Below, in pieces: positions 7,595 to 16,060 of a stretch of 42,509 nt of DNA. The stretch's first letter is position 1; the number at the start of each line of letters is the position of its first letter. The notes under the pieces are model-generated. The model made no database searches. It saw only the letters and a list, made by a program, of their open reading frames with translations, and was not told the origin of the DNA. This DNA is from Flavobacteriaceae bacterium (GTDB lineage Bacteria > Bacteroidota > Bacteroidia > Flavobacteriales > Flavobacteriaceae). The stretch is taken from the NCBI GenBank assembly GCA_024743095.1, contig JANSXF010000038.1, forward strand, positions 1-42,509. The letters are read 5' to 3'. A program made the translations under genes and the position numbers.

Positions 7595-8175
7595 AGAGAA
7601 ATGAATTTTTGGTTGGAAAAGGTAATTAATTCTTCAAAAAATGAAGTGAACTCATTTTCAAATTCTGTGTAGTGTTCTTCAAGGTCCAAAATGGCAAAAT
7701 TCATTCTGGACTTGTTTTTGGTGCGTCGGTTCATCCCGTTGAGCACACGTTCAATCCCCGCTAAATTGGCGTAATTGAGCAGCCAGTTGTCGGCCATCAT
7801 GTAGGGCATCATTCGTTTGGTGGCCATCGGGAGCACATCATAGTTGTCTTCCAATAGGTTATAGAAGTTTTCCACATACTCATCCAAAGGCACCTCGGAA
7901 TAATCGCTCCAGTTCTTGGCCAAAAAATGGTCGTAATAAATATCTACAATGACCCGGCTGTAATGACTGTAATTTTTATGAAGACGTTTACTGCTCTTAC
8001 GAACTGTGGGGTGCGAATCGGTAAAAGTATCGATTTCACGGTGCAATAGTATGCCTTTTTGAATCTTTATGGGCAAATGACCAAACTTGTTTCCCCGGAT
8101 ATGGTCGGCAAAGAAATTTCCTAAAGTGATTTCCTTATCGTCAAAAGATAAATAGATATGGGCCAAGAAGTTCAT
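7582..8175 (-). CDS. acpH: Acyl carrier protein phosphodiesterase family protein
   Basis: A 197-residue protein of the AcpH family (COG3124), a member of the HD-like hydrolases that removes the 4'-phosphopantetheine arm from holo-ACP. The opening MNFLAHIYLSFDD, the GNFFADHIRG block, the LLHREIDTFTDSHP metal-ligand region, and the YDHFLAKNW stretch are characteristic. No signal peptide is present, so it is cytosolic. It is the first gene of a run that continues into ggt, with which it shares 13 bases. The symbol is given by family; flavobacterial members have not, to my knowledge, been assayed. Confidence 0.88.
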   Translation of the reverse strand: MNFLAHIYLSFDDKEITLGNFFADHIRGNKFGHLPIKIQKGILLHREIDTFTDSHPTVRKSSKRLHKNYSHYSRVIVDIYYDHFLAKNWSDYSEVPLDEYVENFYNLLEDNYDVLPMATKRMMPYMMADNWLLNYANLAGIERVLNGMNRRTKNKSRMNFAILDLEEHYTEFENEFTSFFEELITFSNQKFISLCED

Positions 8176-8238
8176 CGGGACAAGTTCCTTTTCTGTCGAA
8201 ATTTACAAATTCAAAACATGGAATCGGATATGCCCGAT

Positions 8239-8246
8239 TATATTTG
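8239..8246 (+). promoter_or_regulatory. -7 box for glmM
   Basis: TATATTTG is a perfect TAnnTTTG match. It predicts transcription from about 8252 and a leader of 15 bases before the ATG at 8267. No good -33 TTG is visible at 17-21 bases upstream. Confidence 0.5.
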
Positions 8247-8266
8247 CAAAAACTTTTTTAACAATT

Positions 8267-9655
8267 ATGACACTAATCAAATCAATTTCCGGAATACGAG
8301 GTACCATTGGGGGACAAACAAACGACAACTTAACACCTGTCGATGCCGTAAAATTTGCAGCAGCTTATGGCACATGGTTACAATCGTATGCAAATAAGGA
8401 TGATTTGAAAGTTGTCATTGGACGTGATGCCCGATTATCCGGCGAGATGATTCAGAATTTGGTGGTTTCCACTTTGGTCGGTCTTGGCATTGATGTGATC
8501 GATCTAGGATTGTCCACTACACCTACCGTAGAAATTGCGGTTCCTTTGGAAAAAGCGGATGGCGGCATTATTTTAACGGCGAGCCATAACCCTAAGCAAT
8601 GGAACGCCCTTAAGCTCCTTAATGAAAAAGGTGAGTTCTTGGATGCCGAACAGGGTGCCAAAATTTTAAAACTGGCCGAGGAAGAGGATTTTGAATTTGC
8701 CGAAGTCGATGATCTTGGGGAAATCATTAAAAATGATTCCTATATCGATATCCATATTGATGAAGTCCTAGAGCTTTCCCTTGTGGATGCCGAAACCATT
8801 AAAAAAGCAGGCTTTAAAGTGGTTGTCGACGGTGTTAATTCCACTGGGGGTATAGCCATCCCTAAATTGCTTGAAGAGTTGGGCGTAGAAGTAGTTAAGC
8901 TCTACTGCAGCCCAACGGGACATTTTCCACATAATCCCGAGCCGTTGAAAGAGCACTTGGGCGATATTTGTAAAAAGGTAGTTGAGGAAAAAGCCGATTT
9001 TGGTATTGTGGTCGATCCCGATGTGGACCGTTTGGCATTCATAAGCAACGATGGACAAATGTTCGGTGAGGAATATACTTTGGTAGCCTGTGCAGATTAC
9101 GTATTGTCCAAAACCAAAGGGAATACAGTTTCTAATCTATCTTCTTCCAGAGCTTTGCGCGATGTTACCGAAAAACATGGAGGTACTTACGAAGCTGCTG
9201 CCGTAGGTGAGGTAAATGTTGTGACCAAAATGAAGGCCAACAACGCCATTATCGGTGGTGAGGGCAATGGTGGAATTATTTATCCAGAGAGTCATTATGG
9301 ACGTGATGCCTTGGTGGGAACAGCTTTGTTCTTAATGTTGATGGCCGAAAGGGGAGGAACAGTTGCCGAGCTTAGAGCAAGTTACCCAAGCTATTTTATG
9401 AGCAAGAAGAAAATAGAATTGACCCCTGACTTGGAGGTTGATGCCCTTTTGGAAGCTATGCATCATAAATATAAAGATCAAGAGGTATCGACCATTGATG
9501 GGGTAAAGATTGACTTTCCAGAAAATTGGGTACACCTTAGAAAATCCAACACAGAACCTATAATCAGAATTTATACCGAGGCAAAATCACAGACTGAAGC
9601 TGATGGTTTGGCGGACCAAATCATTGGTGAAATTAAGGAAGTGGCAGGAATCTAG
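8267..9655 (+). CDS. glmM: Phosphoglucosamine mutase
   Basis: A 462-residue alpha-D-phosphohexomutase. It most likely converts glucosamine-6-phosphate to glucosamine-1-phosphate for UDP-GlcNAc, peptidoglycan and lipid A synthesis. The phosphoserine is Ser106 in TASHNP; the magnesium loop is DPDVDRL (Asp250, 252, 254); the sugar loop is GGEGNGG near 333; and the phosphate-binding loop is RKSNTEPIIRIYTEA near the C-terminus. These four motifs in order define the family. GlmM, PgM/ManB and archaeal-type mutases are hard to separate by eye, but the length and TASHNP context are those of Bacteroidota proteins annotated GlmM. Its TAG stop overlaps the stop codon of the convergent acyltransferase gene. 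Confidence 0.93.
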   Translation: MTLIKSISGIRGTIGGQTNDNLTPVDAVKFAAAYGTWLQSYANKDDLKVVIGRDARLSGEMIQNLVVSTLVGLGIDVIDLGLSTTPTVEIAVPLEKADGGIILTASHNPKQWNALKLLNEKGEFLDAEQGAKILKLAEEEDFEFAEVDDLGEIIKNDSYIDIHIDEVLELSLVDAETIKKAGFKVVVDGVNSTGGIAIPKLLEELGVEVVKLYCSPTGHFPHNPEPLKEHLGDICKKVVEEKADFGIVVDPDVDRLAFISNDGQMFGEEYTLVACADYVLSKTKGNTVSNLSSSRALRDVTEKHGGTYEAAAVGEVNVVTKMKANNAIIGGEGNGGIIYPESHYGRDALVGTALFLMLMAERGGTVAELRASYPSYFMSKKKIELTPDLEVDALLEAMHHKYKDQEVSTIDGVKIDFPENWVHLRKSNTEPIIRIYTEAKSQTEADGLADQIIGEIKEVAGI

Positions 9656-10569
9656 GGATTCCCGACATTTTCGGGGTTTGGCTGAAATTCTTTTGGGACT
9701 TTGTCCTTGTGCTTCCAGCGTTTGTGTGTCCAGAAATAATATTCGGGAGCTTCCCTTATGGATTTTTCCGTTTCCCGCAGAAAGGCGTCGGTAATTCCAT
9801 AATCAGGAACTTCGCGGGGATTTTCAGAGAGGATTTTAAAGGAGCCTTCGTAATATCCCCTTTTCTTTTTACGGACTTTTAGGTACACGGGGACAAAATT
9901 ATTGGCTTTGCAGATTTCTTCACCGCCAACATGAGCGGGAACCACTATTCCCATGAAATCGGTCCAATATTTGGCCCTGCCTACCATAGGGGACTGGTCA
10001 CTAATAATACCGACCATGGTCAATTTTCTTCTGTCTTTGGCTGCTTTTAAGATTTTTCGGGACTCCCTTGTGGAGATCAGTTCAGTGTTAAATTTACCCC
10101 TTATTTTACGCACCAATTTATCAAAGTACTTATTCTGTATTTTCTGATAAATCCCGTAACCTTTGGATTTGATCTGAAGGTTCAAAGACAATACCCATTC
10201 CCAACTGGCGTAATGGGGAAGCATTAGCATGGTGTTGATTCCTTTATCTTCGAGACCATTTAATACCTCAATATTGGTGACCGTAAACCGTTTTTGGATT
10301 TCTTTTTTGCTTATGCCCATGGTCTTGATCATTTCCAAGAACATATCGCACATGTGCTTGTAAAAGTTTTTCTCTATCAGGAAACGTTGCTTTTCAGGTT
10401 TATCGGGGAAAACCAACGCTAAATTATTGCGGACCACTTTTTTACGGTAACCTATTACATGATAGAGTAGTGTGTAAACACCATCAGAAATAAAATAAAT
10501 GATTTTAAAGGGAAGTCTGGAAATCAACCAGAGCAATGGATAAACAAGGATATAAACTACCAGCTGCAT
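9652..10569 (-). CDS. Lysophospholipid/lipid A acyltransferase (LpxL/HtrB family)
   Basis: A 305-residue membrane-anchored acyltransferase of the lipid A late-acyltransferase family, which moves a fatty acyl chain from ACP onto lipid A precursors at the inner-membrane face. The catalytic HX4E motif is His119-Glu124 in LPHYASWE. An N-terminal hydrophobic segment (VVYILVYPLLWLISRL) anchors it. A GIISDQSP block and a YYFWTHKRWK ending match the family. Bacteroidota lipid A is usually penta-acylated, so acceptor position cannot be inferred. The gene is divergent from the rhomboid gene and shares a palindromic promoter region with it; it converges on glmM with overlapping stops. Confidence 0.9.
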   Translation of the reverse strand: MQLVVYILVYPLLWLISRLPFKIIYFISDGVYTLLYHVIGYRKKVVRNNLALVFPDKPEKQRFLIEKNFYKHMCDMFLEMIKTMGISKKEIQKRFTVTNIEVLNGLEDKGINTMLMLPHYASWEWVLSLNLQIKSKGYGIYQKIQNKYFDKLVRKIRGKFNTELISTRESRKILKAAKDRRKLTMVGIISDQSPMVGRAKYWTDFMGIVVPAHVGGEEICKANNFVPVYLKVRKKKRGYYEGSFKILSENPREVPDYGITDAFLRETEKSIREAPEYYFWTHKRWKHKDKVPKEFQPNPENVGNP

Positions 10570-10585
10570 AGACTATTCTTGTCTG

Positions 10586-10603
10586 CAAATATAGCTATAT
10601 TTG
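10586..10603. promoter_or_regulatory. Palindromic divergent promoter core (acyltransferase / rhomboid)
   Basis: CAAATATAGCTATATTTG is a perfect 18-base palindrome made of two TATATTTG -7 boxes: minus strand at 10586-10593 for the acyltransferase (ATG 10569) and plus strand at 10596-10603 for the rhomboid gene (ATG 10623). Leaders would be about 11 and 13 bases. Candidate -33 elements (TTG 10579-10581; CAAA 10608-10611) both lie 14 bases away, shorter than usual. Confidence 0.55.
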
Positions 10604-10622
10604 AACCCAAACCTTTATTTAC

Positions 10623-11273
10623 ATGCTCAATTTACATATCGCTACCATTGCTATTATGGCCGCCAATGTTTTGGTTTCCCTTCGCGGATTCAACAGTCAG
10701 ACATTTTTTGATAGATACAAGTTCAGTATCAGTGCCGTTCAAGCAGGGCAAAAGGAACGAATGTTGACCTCTGGTTTTTTACATGTGGACATTTCCCACT
10801 TGTTCTTGAACATGTTTACCCTATATTTTTTTGCCCCTGTGGTGATAAGTTGGTTTGGCTCCATAAAATTCTTGATTATTTATTTGGTGAGTTTGGTTGC
10901 AGGAAGTCTCTTGGCGCTGGTTTTTCATAAAAATGAGCCATACTACAGTGCGGTGGGTGCCAGTGGCGCGGTAATGGGGGTTCTTTATGCCGCCATACTA
11001 TTGAATCCAGATATGCAATTGGGCATTATGTTTATCCCGATTCCGTTACCTGCTTACGTTCTGGGTATAGCGTATCTATTATATTCTATCTGGGGCATGA
11101 AGAGTAGAATGGGCAATATCGGTCATACGGCTCACTTTGGTGGTGCGATAGGCGGGTATGCAACGACTTTGTTGTTTATGCCAGGGCTGTTCGTAACGGA
11201 TACTTTGATTGTTATTTTGCTCGCCATTCCTATCATTGTCCTTTTTGTGTTGGATAAAATGGGCAAGATATAG
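10623..11273 (+). CDS. Rhomboid family intramembrane serine protease
   Basis: A 216-residue six-helix rhomboid protease that cleaves within or next to transmembrane helices. The catalytic Ser114 sits in GASGAVMG and the His171 in GHTAHFGGAIGG. The conserved L1/TM2 signature HVDISHLFLNMF is present (His59 and Asn63). Hydrophobic segments cover the rest. Substrate unknown. The ATG at 10623 follows a TATATTTG promoter box. The gene ends just before a strong bidirectional hairpin terminator shared with the convergent thioredoxin-like gene. Length is usual for minimal bacterial rhomboids. Confidence 0.95.
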   Translation: MLNLHIATIAIMAANVLVSLRGFNSQTFFDRYKFSISAVQAGQKERMLTSGFLHVDISHLFLNMFTLYFFAPVVISWFGSIKFLIIYLVSLVAGSLLALVFHKNEPYYSAVGASGAVMGVLYAAILLNPDMQLGIMFIPIPLPAYVLGIAYLLYSIWGMKSRMGNIGHTAHFGGAIGGYATTLLFMPGLFVTDTLIVILLAIPIIVLFVLDKMGKI

Positions 11274-11279
11274 CACAAT

Positions 11280-11311
11280 AAAGAAGGCCTTGAAACATCA
11301 AGGCCTTCTTT
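11280..11311. terminator. Bidirectional hairpin terminator
   Basis: A perfect 13-bp stem (AAAGAAGGCCTTG at 11280-11292 with its complement at 11299-11311) with a six-base loop. A-tracts lie before and T-tracts after the stem core, so it can end both the rhomboid transcript and the convergent TlpA-like transcript. Confidence 0.9.
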
Positions 11312-11337
11312 TGATCAAAATATATTTTACTTGCTGT

Positions 11338-12459
11338 TTAGCTCTTTCCAAGGATTTCGGCTACTTTTTCCTCTAATGCCGGACCTCTTAAGTCTCGTGC
11401 TACGATAACACCGTTTTCGTCCAATAGGAATGCGGCAGGTATTGCGTTGATATTGTATAGACGAGCAATTGGGTCCTGAAAACGTTGTAGGTTGGAAATG
11501 TGGTTCCATTCCAACCCATCGGAAGCAATGGCATTTTTCCAAAGGTCTTCCTTGTTGTCCAAGGAAACACCAAGAACATCAAAACCTTTCTCGTGATATT
11601 TTTTATATACGGATACAATGTTCGGGTTCTCGGCACGACAAGGCCTGCACCAACCTGCCCAAAAATCCACCAAAGTAAGTTTTGCATTGCTGGTAACCTC
11701 GCTAAGCGCCAAAAGGTCACCGGACGGAGTAGGGGCCGAGAAATCTGGGGCAACTGCTCCTATTTCGGTCGATTTTAAATTTTCAAGCTGTTCCGCAATT
11801 TTTTTTGCCGGCTCTGTTTGTTTCATTTCAGGCGTAAGACCTTCAAATAATGACTTGATTTCATCAACAGGCACCGCTTTGGTGGCCAAAAGATTACCAA
11901 TGACCAATACAGATACAAATGCATTTGGATTATTTTTTGCGAAATCAATATTAAAACTTTTGGCATCTTCTTGAAATTCGATGAATTCTTCGCGTAGAGC
12001 AGTTACAGTGGCCGTATCCTGTTGTTGGGCCGCAACACGCATGTCATTTTGCATGGATCTTGCACGTTCAGAAAGTTTTCGGGATTCTTCCAAAAAGTCC
12101 ATGAACAATTCATTTTGTTCCGTACCCTTTAGTTTTGCATGGTCAATGCTATCTTTTGGAAACTCAACTTCAATAGTGCCGTTTTCAATGATAACGGGAA
12201 CATTTCCACGTACCTTATCCACAAATACATAGTGCATTTTGGGTTCGGACTGATTTCCACTGAAACTGAACAGGCCATTTTCCACTGTGGTGGTATCGAT
12301 ATCAACCAATTGATTGATGGAATCTGTGGTTTTTAAAAATATTTGGGTGCCATTTTCAGGTTCGCCGGTAATGGTACCGCTCAATGTGTATCCTTTAGGG
12401 TCGGAATTACATGATGATAAAAACAAAACTCCCAAGGATATTGTTAAAAGTCTTTTCAT
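11338..12459 (-). CDS. TlpA-like thioredoxin lipoprotein with DUF4369 domain
   Basis: A 373-residue lipoprotein (MKRLLTISLGVLFLSSC, Cys17). Residues about 24-115 form a DUF4369 beta domain, 115-230 a helical linker, and 235-373 a thioredoxin/AhpC-TSA fold with redox motif WCRPC (Cys271 and Cys274). Such Bacteroidota proteins act in the periplasm as thiol-disulfide reductases, in cytochrome maturation or general disulfide handling; the actual client is unknown. The gene stands alone between two terminators, at 11280-11311 and 12506-12535. Confidence 0.92.
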   Translation of the reverse strand: MKRLLTISLGVLFLSSCNSDPKGYTLSGTITGEPENGTQIFLKTTDSINQLVDIDTTTVENGLFSFSGNQSEPKMHYVFVDKVRGNVPVIIENGTIEVEFPKDSIDHAKLKGTEQNELFMDFLEESRKLSERARSMQNDMRVAAQQQDTATVTALREEFIEFQEDAKSFNIDFAKNNPNAFVSVLVIGNLLATKAVPVDEIKSLFEGLTPEMKQTEPAKKIAEQLENLKSTEIGAVAPDFSAPTPSGDLLALSEVTSNAKLTLVDFWAGWCRPCRAENPNIVSVYKKYHEKGFDVLGVSLDNKEDLWKNAIASDGLEWNHISNLQRFQDPIARLYNINAIPAAFLLDENGVIVARDLRGPALEEKVAEILGKS

Positions 12460-12505
12460 TTCAGAATGTTTAAGCTGCTAAGGTATTCAATGTTTATGGC
12501 ATAAA

Positions 12506-12535
12506 AAAACCTTGGCTTTTATTGGCCAAGGTTTT
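12506..12535. terminator. Hairpin terminator after the outer-membrane barrel gene
   Basis: An 11-bp stem, AAAACCTTGGC (12506-12516) with GCCAAGGTTTT (12525-12535), and an eight-base loop. It lies downstream of the minus-strand gene at 12555-13055 and upstream of the TlpA-like gene. Confidence 0.85.
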
Positions 12536-12554
12536 CTATAATATATGTACGCCA

Positions 12555-13055
12555 TTAAAATTGGTATCTGATACCTAAAGCAATGTCAAAATCAAAATCA
12601 TTATCGAAACCATCGTAACCGACCAGGCCAATTTCGGGTCTAAAGTCCAAAGACAGCAATAATGGGATGTCAAAATCGTATTCAATACCGATATCTCCCG
12701 CAGCAAAAATAAACAGGCCATCATTGTCATCATCAAAATCGGGGTCCGGATGGTCAAAATCGACGCTTCCCAATCCGCCACCAACACCGTAGTACCAATT
12801 AAAATTTCCATCCAATGGACGCACCCATTGGTAAACACCGGTTAATTTAAAGGCGTCAAAATGTCGGCTGTCCCTCCAGCCAAGGTCGAACTCTGCACGA
12901 TTGCTCGCACCAATCGATTTTTGATAAGAAATTTCGGCCCCGAAACCGTCACTGTCGCCCAGTCTTAGCCCTAAGGCATGTTCAGAAATACTTTGAGCGC
13001 TTAAGCTAGCTGTTGCAAATAACATAACAGCGGCAAATAATGTGGTAATCTTCAT
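12555..13055 (-). CDS. Small outer-membrane beta-barrel protein
   Basis: A 166-residue protein starting MKITTLFAAVMLFATASLSAQ, a classic signal peptidase I signal cut after LSA. The mature part alternates polar and hydrophobic residues in strand-like stretches and ends with an aromatic (GIRYQF), the hallmark of outer-membrane barrels. A very acidic loop, DFDHPDPDFDDDNDG, may bind divalent cations or face the outside. Longer in-frame reading to 13181 is possible, but the signal peptide fixes the start at 13055. No specific function is recognised. It ends before the terminator at 12506-12535. Confidence 0.85.
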   Translation of the reverse strand: MKITTLFAAVMLFATASLSAQSISEHALGLRLGDSDGFGAEISYQKSIGASNRAEFDLGWRDSRHFDAFKLTGVYQWVRPLDGNFNWYYGVGGGLGSVDFDHPDPDFDDDNDGLFIFAAGDIGIEYDFDIPLLLSLDFRPEIGLVGYDGFDNDFDFDIALGIRYQF

Positions 13056-13085
13056 GAGTTTCTCTTTTAAGTTAAAAATTAGAGA

Positions 13086-13093
13086 TAGTTTTG
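13086..13093 (+). promoter_or_regulatory. -7 box for the FAD/Fe-S oxidoreductase gene
   Basis: TAGTTTTG is a full TAnnTTTG match in the 90-base divergent gap. It predicts a transcript start near 13099 and a leader of about 45 bases to the TTG start codon at 13145. Confidence 0.4.
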
Positions 13094-13144
13094 TGTTAGA
13101 TTTACGTTTTAAAAACCGTTTTAGTTCCCAAAAAGTATTCCAAA

Positions 13145-16060
13145 TTGAATAAAAATTTGTTAATAGACCTTTCTCGCTCATTGGAGGGTGAGTTGTTGTT
13201 CGATGACTTGATCAAAGCAATTTATGCTACCGATGCTTCTGTTTATCGAAAGTTGCCCACTGCAGTTGCATATCCCAAACATACAGAAGACCTTAAAATT
13301 TTGCTGGATTTTGCCAGCAAGAATAAAGTTGGGTTAATACCTCGAACTGCCGGTACCTCTTTGGCCGGTCAGTGTGTGGGCGAAGGAATTGTGGTGGATG
13401 TTAGTCGCCATTTTACCAAAATTGTCAGTTTGGACAAGGATAAAAAGCAAGTTATCGTTCAGCCTGGGGTGGTCCGTGATGAACTCAATCAGTATTTAAA
13501 ACCATTTGGTCTCTTTTTTGGCCCCAATACCTCTACCTCCAATAGATGTATGATAGGGGGGATGGTCGGGAACAATTCATCGGGGACCACTTCCATACAA
13601 TATGGTGTGACCCGGGATAAGATATTGACCATGCAATGTGTGCTGTCCGATGGCAGTGATGCATTTTTCTCCGATGTTTCCAAAGGGGAGTTTGAAAAGA
13701 AAAAGGAGGGCAGCTCTTTGGAAGCTCGCATTTATAGAAAGTTGTACCAAGAGCTTTCCGAACCAGAAACGCAGAATAAGATTCGGGAGGAGTTCCCCAA
13801 GCCGAGTATTCACAGGAGAAATACGGGCTATGCGGTAGATGAATTGCTGCACAATTCCATTTTTGGAGAAAATGACGCGGATTTTAATCTGTGCAAGCTA
13901 TTGTCCGGTAGTGAGGGCACATTGGCCTTTACCACGGAAATAACCCTCCAGTTGGATGATTTACCTCCACCATTCGCGGCAATGGTTGCCACACACTACA
14001 AAACTTTGGAAGATTGCTTGACCGATGTGGCCCCTGTAATGCAGCATAGCTTGCATTTGTGCGAGATGATGGATAAGGTAATCTTGGATTGTACCAAAAA
14101 TAACCGCGCACAGCTGGCCAACCGTTTTTTTGTAGAAGGTGACCCTGCCGGAATATTGATGTTGGAGGTGAAAGCGAATTCCGAGGGAGATTTGGAAAGG
14201 CAACTTGAATCACTCCTCAAAACCATTGAAGCATCAGGATTAAGCTATGCCAATCCAATTTTATATGGTGAGGATATCAACAAAGCTATTGAATTGAGAA
14301 AAGCCGGTCTTGGTCTTTTGGGAAACATGGTGGGAGATAAAAAAGCAGTTGCCTGTATCGAGGATACTGCCGTGGCCTTGGAAGATTTAAAGGATTTTAT
14401 CGCAGAGTTTTCCTTGATCATGAAAGGATATAACCAAGATGCGGTGTATTATGCCCACGCCGGTGCAGGTGAGCTTCATTTAAGGCCCATATTGAATCTT
14501 AAAAAATCTGAAGATGTTGTACTTTTCCGAAGCATCACCACAGATGTGGCCAAGTTGACGAAAAAGTACAATGGTAGTTTTAGCGGTGAGCACGGAGATG
14601 GTATCGTTAGGGCGGAGTTCATTCCGTTAATGATAGGTGAGGCGAATTATGAGCTGTTGAAAAGGGTAAAAGCCTTTTTTGACCCCAACTTGATTCTAAA
14701 TCCGGGAAAAATAGTTGAAGCCTATCCTATGGATGAGTCGCTTCGCTATGAAATCGATAGGAAGGAACCCGAAGTGAAGACTGTTATGGATTTCTCCGAT
14801 AGCGAAGGAATTTTAAAGGCCGCTGAAAAATGTAATGGTAGCGGGGACTGTAGAAAGAGCCATCACATGAACGGGGGTATGTGCCCGAGCTATCAAGCTA
14901 CCAAAGATGAGAAAGACACAACACGTGCCCGAGCCAATGCGCTACGGGAATTTTTAACGAACTCAGGCAAAACCAATAGGTTCGACCACAAAGAGCTCAA
15001 ATCTGCATTCGACCTGTGTTTGAGCTGCAAGGCCTGTGCCAGCGAATGCCCCAGCAATGTGGATGTTTCAGCTTTGAAGGCCGAATTCCTGTACAACTAT
15101 CAAGAAGCCAATGGATACAGCTTACGAAGCAAATTGTTCGCTCATAATACCCAACTCAATGCCATGGGCAGTAAAGTGGCAGGCCTGACCAACTGGATGT
15201 ACGAGTCCAAAGCTGTGGGAGGTATGTTAAAAAAAGCGGTCGGAGTGGCCCCTGAGCGTAGTTTGCCGAAGGTGGGACGTTTCAACTTTGAAGAGCACCT
15301 TAAAGCTAACCTTGGTCAGCGAAAGGAAGTTCCCAAACGACCTGTTGTTCTGTATATTGATGAATTCGTCAGGTATTTGGACATTCAGTTGGGGAAAGAT
15401 GCGATTGAATTGTTATGCCGATTGGGGTATGATGTGGAATTGTTCTATGGGGAAAGTGGCAGGACCTATCTATCCAAAGGTTTTCTAAAACAGGCCAAGA
15501 GATTAGTGGCCAAGAACATGGAGAACCTAAAGGATATTTTGGATACCGGGACATCCATTGTGGGGCTAGAGCCTTCTGCCATCCTATCTTTTAGGGATGA
15601 ATACCAGCGTTTGCACGATGATAAGGGCCAATTAAAAAAGTTGTCCTCACAATCATTTTTGATTGAAGAATTTTTGGCAGCCGAAATTGCTGCAGGCCGT
15701 ATCACCTCTGATAGTTTTACCGATGAGGGGAAGACCATCAAAATACACGGACATTGTCATCAAAAAGCATTGAGCAATCAAAAGGTGACCTTTGATATCC
15801 TGAACCTACCGAAAAACTACAAAGTGACCATTATCCCATCAGGGTGTTGTGGCATGGCGGGTTCGTTCGGGTACGAGAAGGAACATTATAAGGTCAGTAT
15901 GCAGGTAGGTGGGTTAAAATTGTTCCCTGCAGTGAATAAGAGTTCAGAGGATACGTTGATTGCGGCGAATGGAACAAGTTGTAGGCATCAAATAAAGGAT
16001 GGGACGAAAAGGGAGGCGCAGCATCCGGTTTCAATCTTGAGACAGGCCCTTATCGTCTAA
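13145..16060 (+). CDS. FAD-linked oxidoreductase with Fe-S and CCG domains (GlcD-GlpC fusion, YdiJ-like)
   Basis: A 971-residue fusion. Residues about 20-200 are a PCMH/FAD-binding_4 domain (RTAGTSLAGQ, GGMVGNNSSG), 230-530 the FAD-oxidase C domain (HGDGIVRAEF), 560-680 a two-cluster Fe-S region (GSGDCRKSHHMNGGMCPS and CLSCKACASECPSN), and 720-971 a GlpC-like CCG domain (GHCHQKAL, PSGCCGMAGSFGYE). This architecture oxidises 2-hydroxyacids such as D-lactate or D-2-hydroxyglutarate and passes electrons to quinone. The reading frame has no ATG or GTG between the upstream stop at 13109 and the FAD domain, so TTG 13145 is the start. Its last 30 bases overlap the convergent LpxH-like gene. Confidence 0.9.
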   Translation: MNKNLLIDLSRSLEGELLFDDLIKAIYATDASVYRKLPTAVAYPKHTEDLKILLDFASKNKVGLIPRTAGTSLAGQCVGEGIVVDVSRHFTKIVSLDKDKKQVIVQPGVVRDELNQYLKPFGLFFGPNTSTSNRCMIGGMVGNNSSGTTSIQYGVTRDKILTMQCVLSDGSDAFFSDVSKGEFEKKKEGSSLEARIYRKLYQELSEPETQNKIREEFPKPSIHRRNTGYAVDELLHNSIFGENDADFNLCKLLSGSEGTLAFTTEITLQLDDLPPPFAAMVATHYKTLEDCLTDVAPVMQHSLHLCEMMDKVILDCTKNNRAQLANRFFVEGDPAGILMLEVKANSEGDLERQLESLLKTIEASGLSYANPILYGEDINKAIELRKAGLGLLGNMVGDKKAVACIEDTAVALEDLKDFIAEFSLIMKGYNQDAVYYAHAGAGELHLRPILNLKKSEDVVLFRSITTDVAKLTKKYNGSFSGEHGDGIVRAEFIPLMIGEANYELLKRVKAFFDPNLILNPGKIVEAYPMDESLRYEIDRKEPEVKTVMDFSDSEGILKAAEKCNGSGDCRKSHHMNGGMCPSYQATKDEKDTTRARANALREFLTNSGKTNRFDHKELKSAFDLCLSCKACASECPSNVDVSALKAEFLYNYQEANGYSLRSKLFAHNTQLNAMGSKVAGLTNWMYESKAVGGMLKKAVGVAPERSLPKVGRFNFEEHLKANLGQRKEVPKRPVVLYIDEFVRYLDIQLGKDAIELLCRLGYDVELFYGESGRTYLSKGFLKQAKRLVAKNMENLKDILDTGTSIVGLEPSAILSFRDEYQRLHDDKGQLKKLSSQSFLIEEFLAAEIAAGRITSDSFTDEGKTIKIHGHCHQKALSNQKVTFDILNLPKNYKVTIIPSGCCGMAGSFGYEKEHYKVSMQVGGLKLFPAVNKSSEDTLIAANGTSCRHQIKDGTKREAQHPVSILRQALIV

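Noticed and set aside
8158..8397. Plus-strand 79-codon frame across the glmM promoter
   Set aside because: It overlaps both acpH start and glmM in another frame and has no coding character; glmM is certain.
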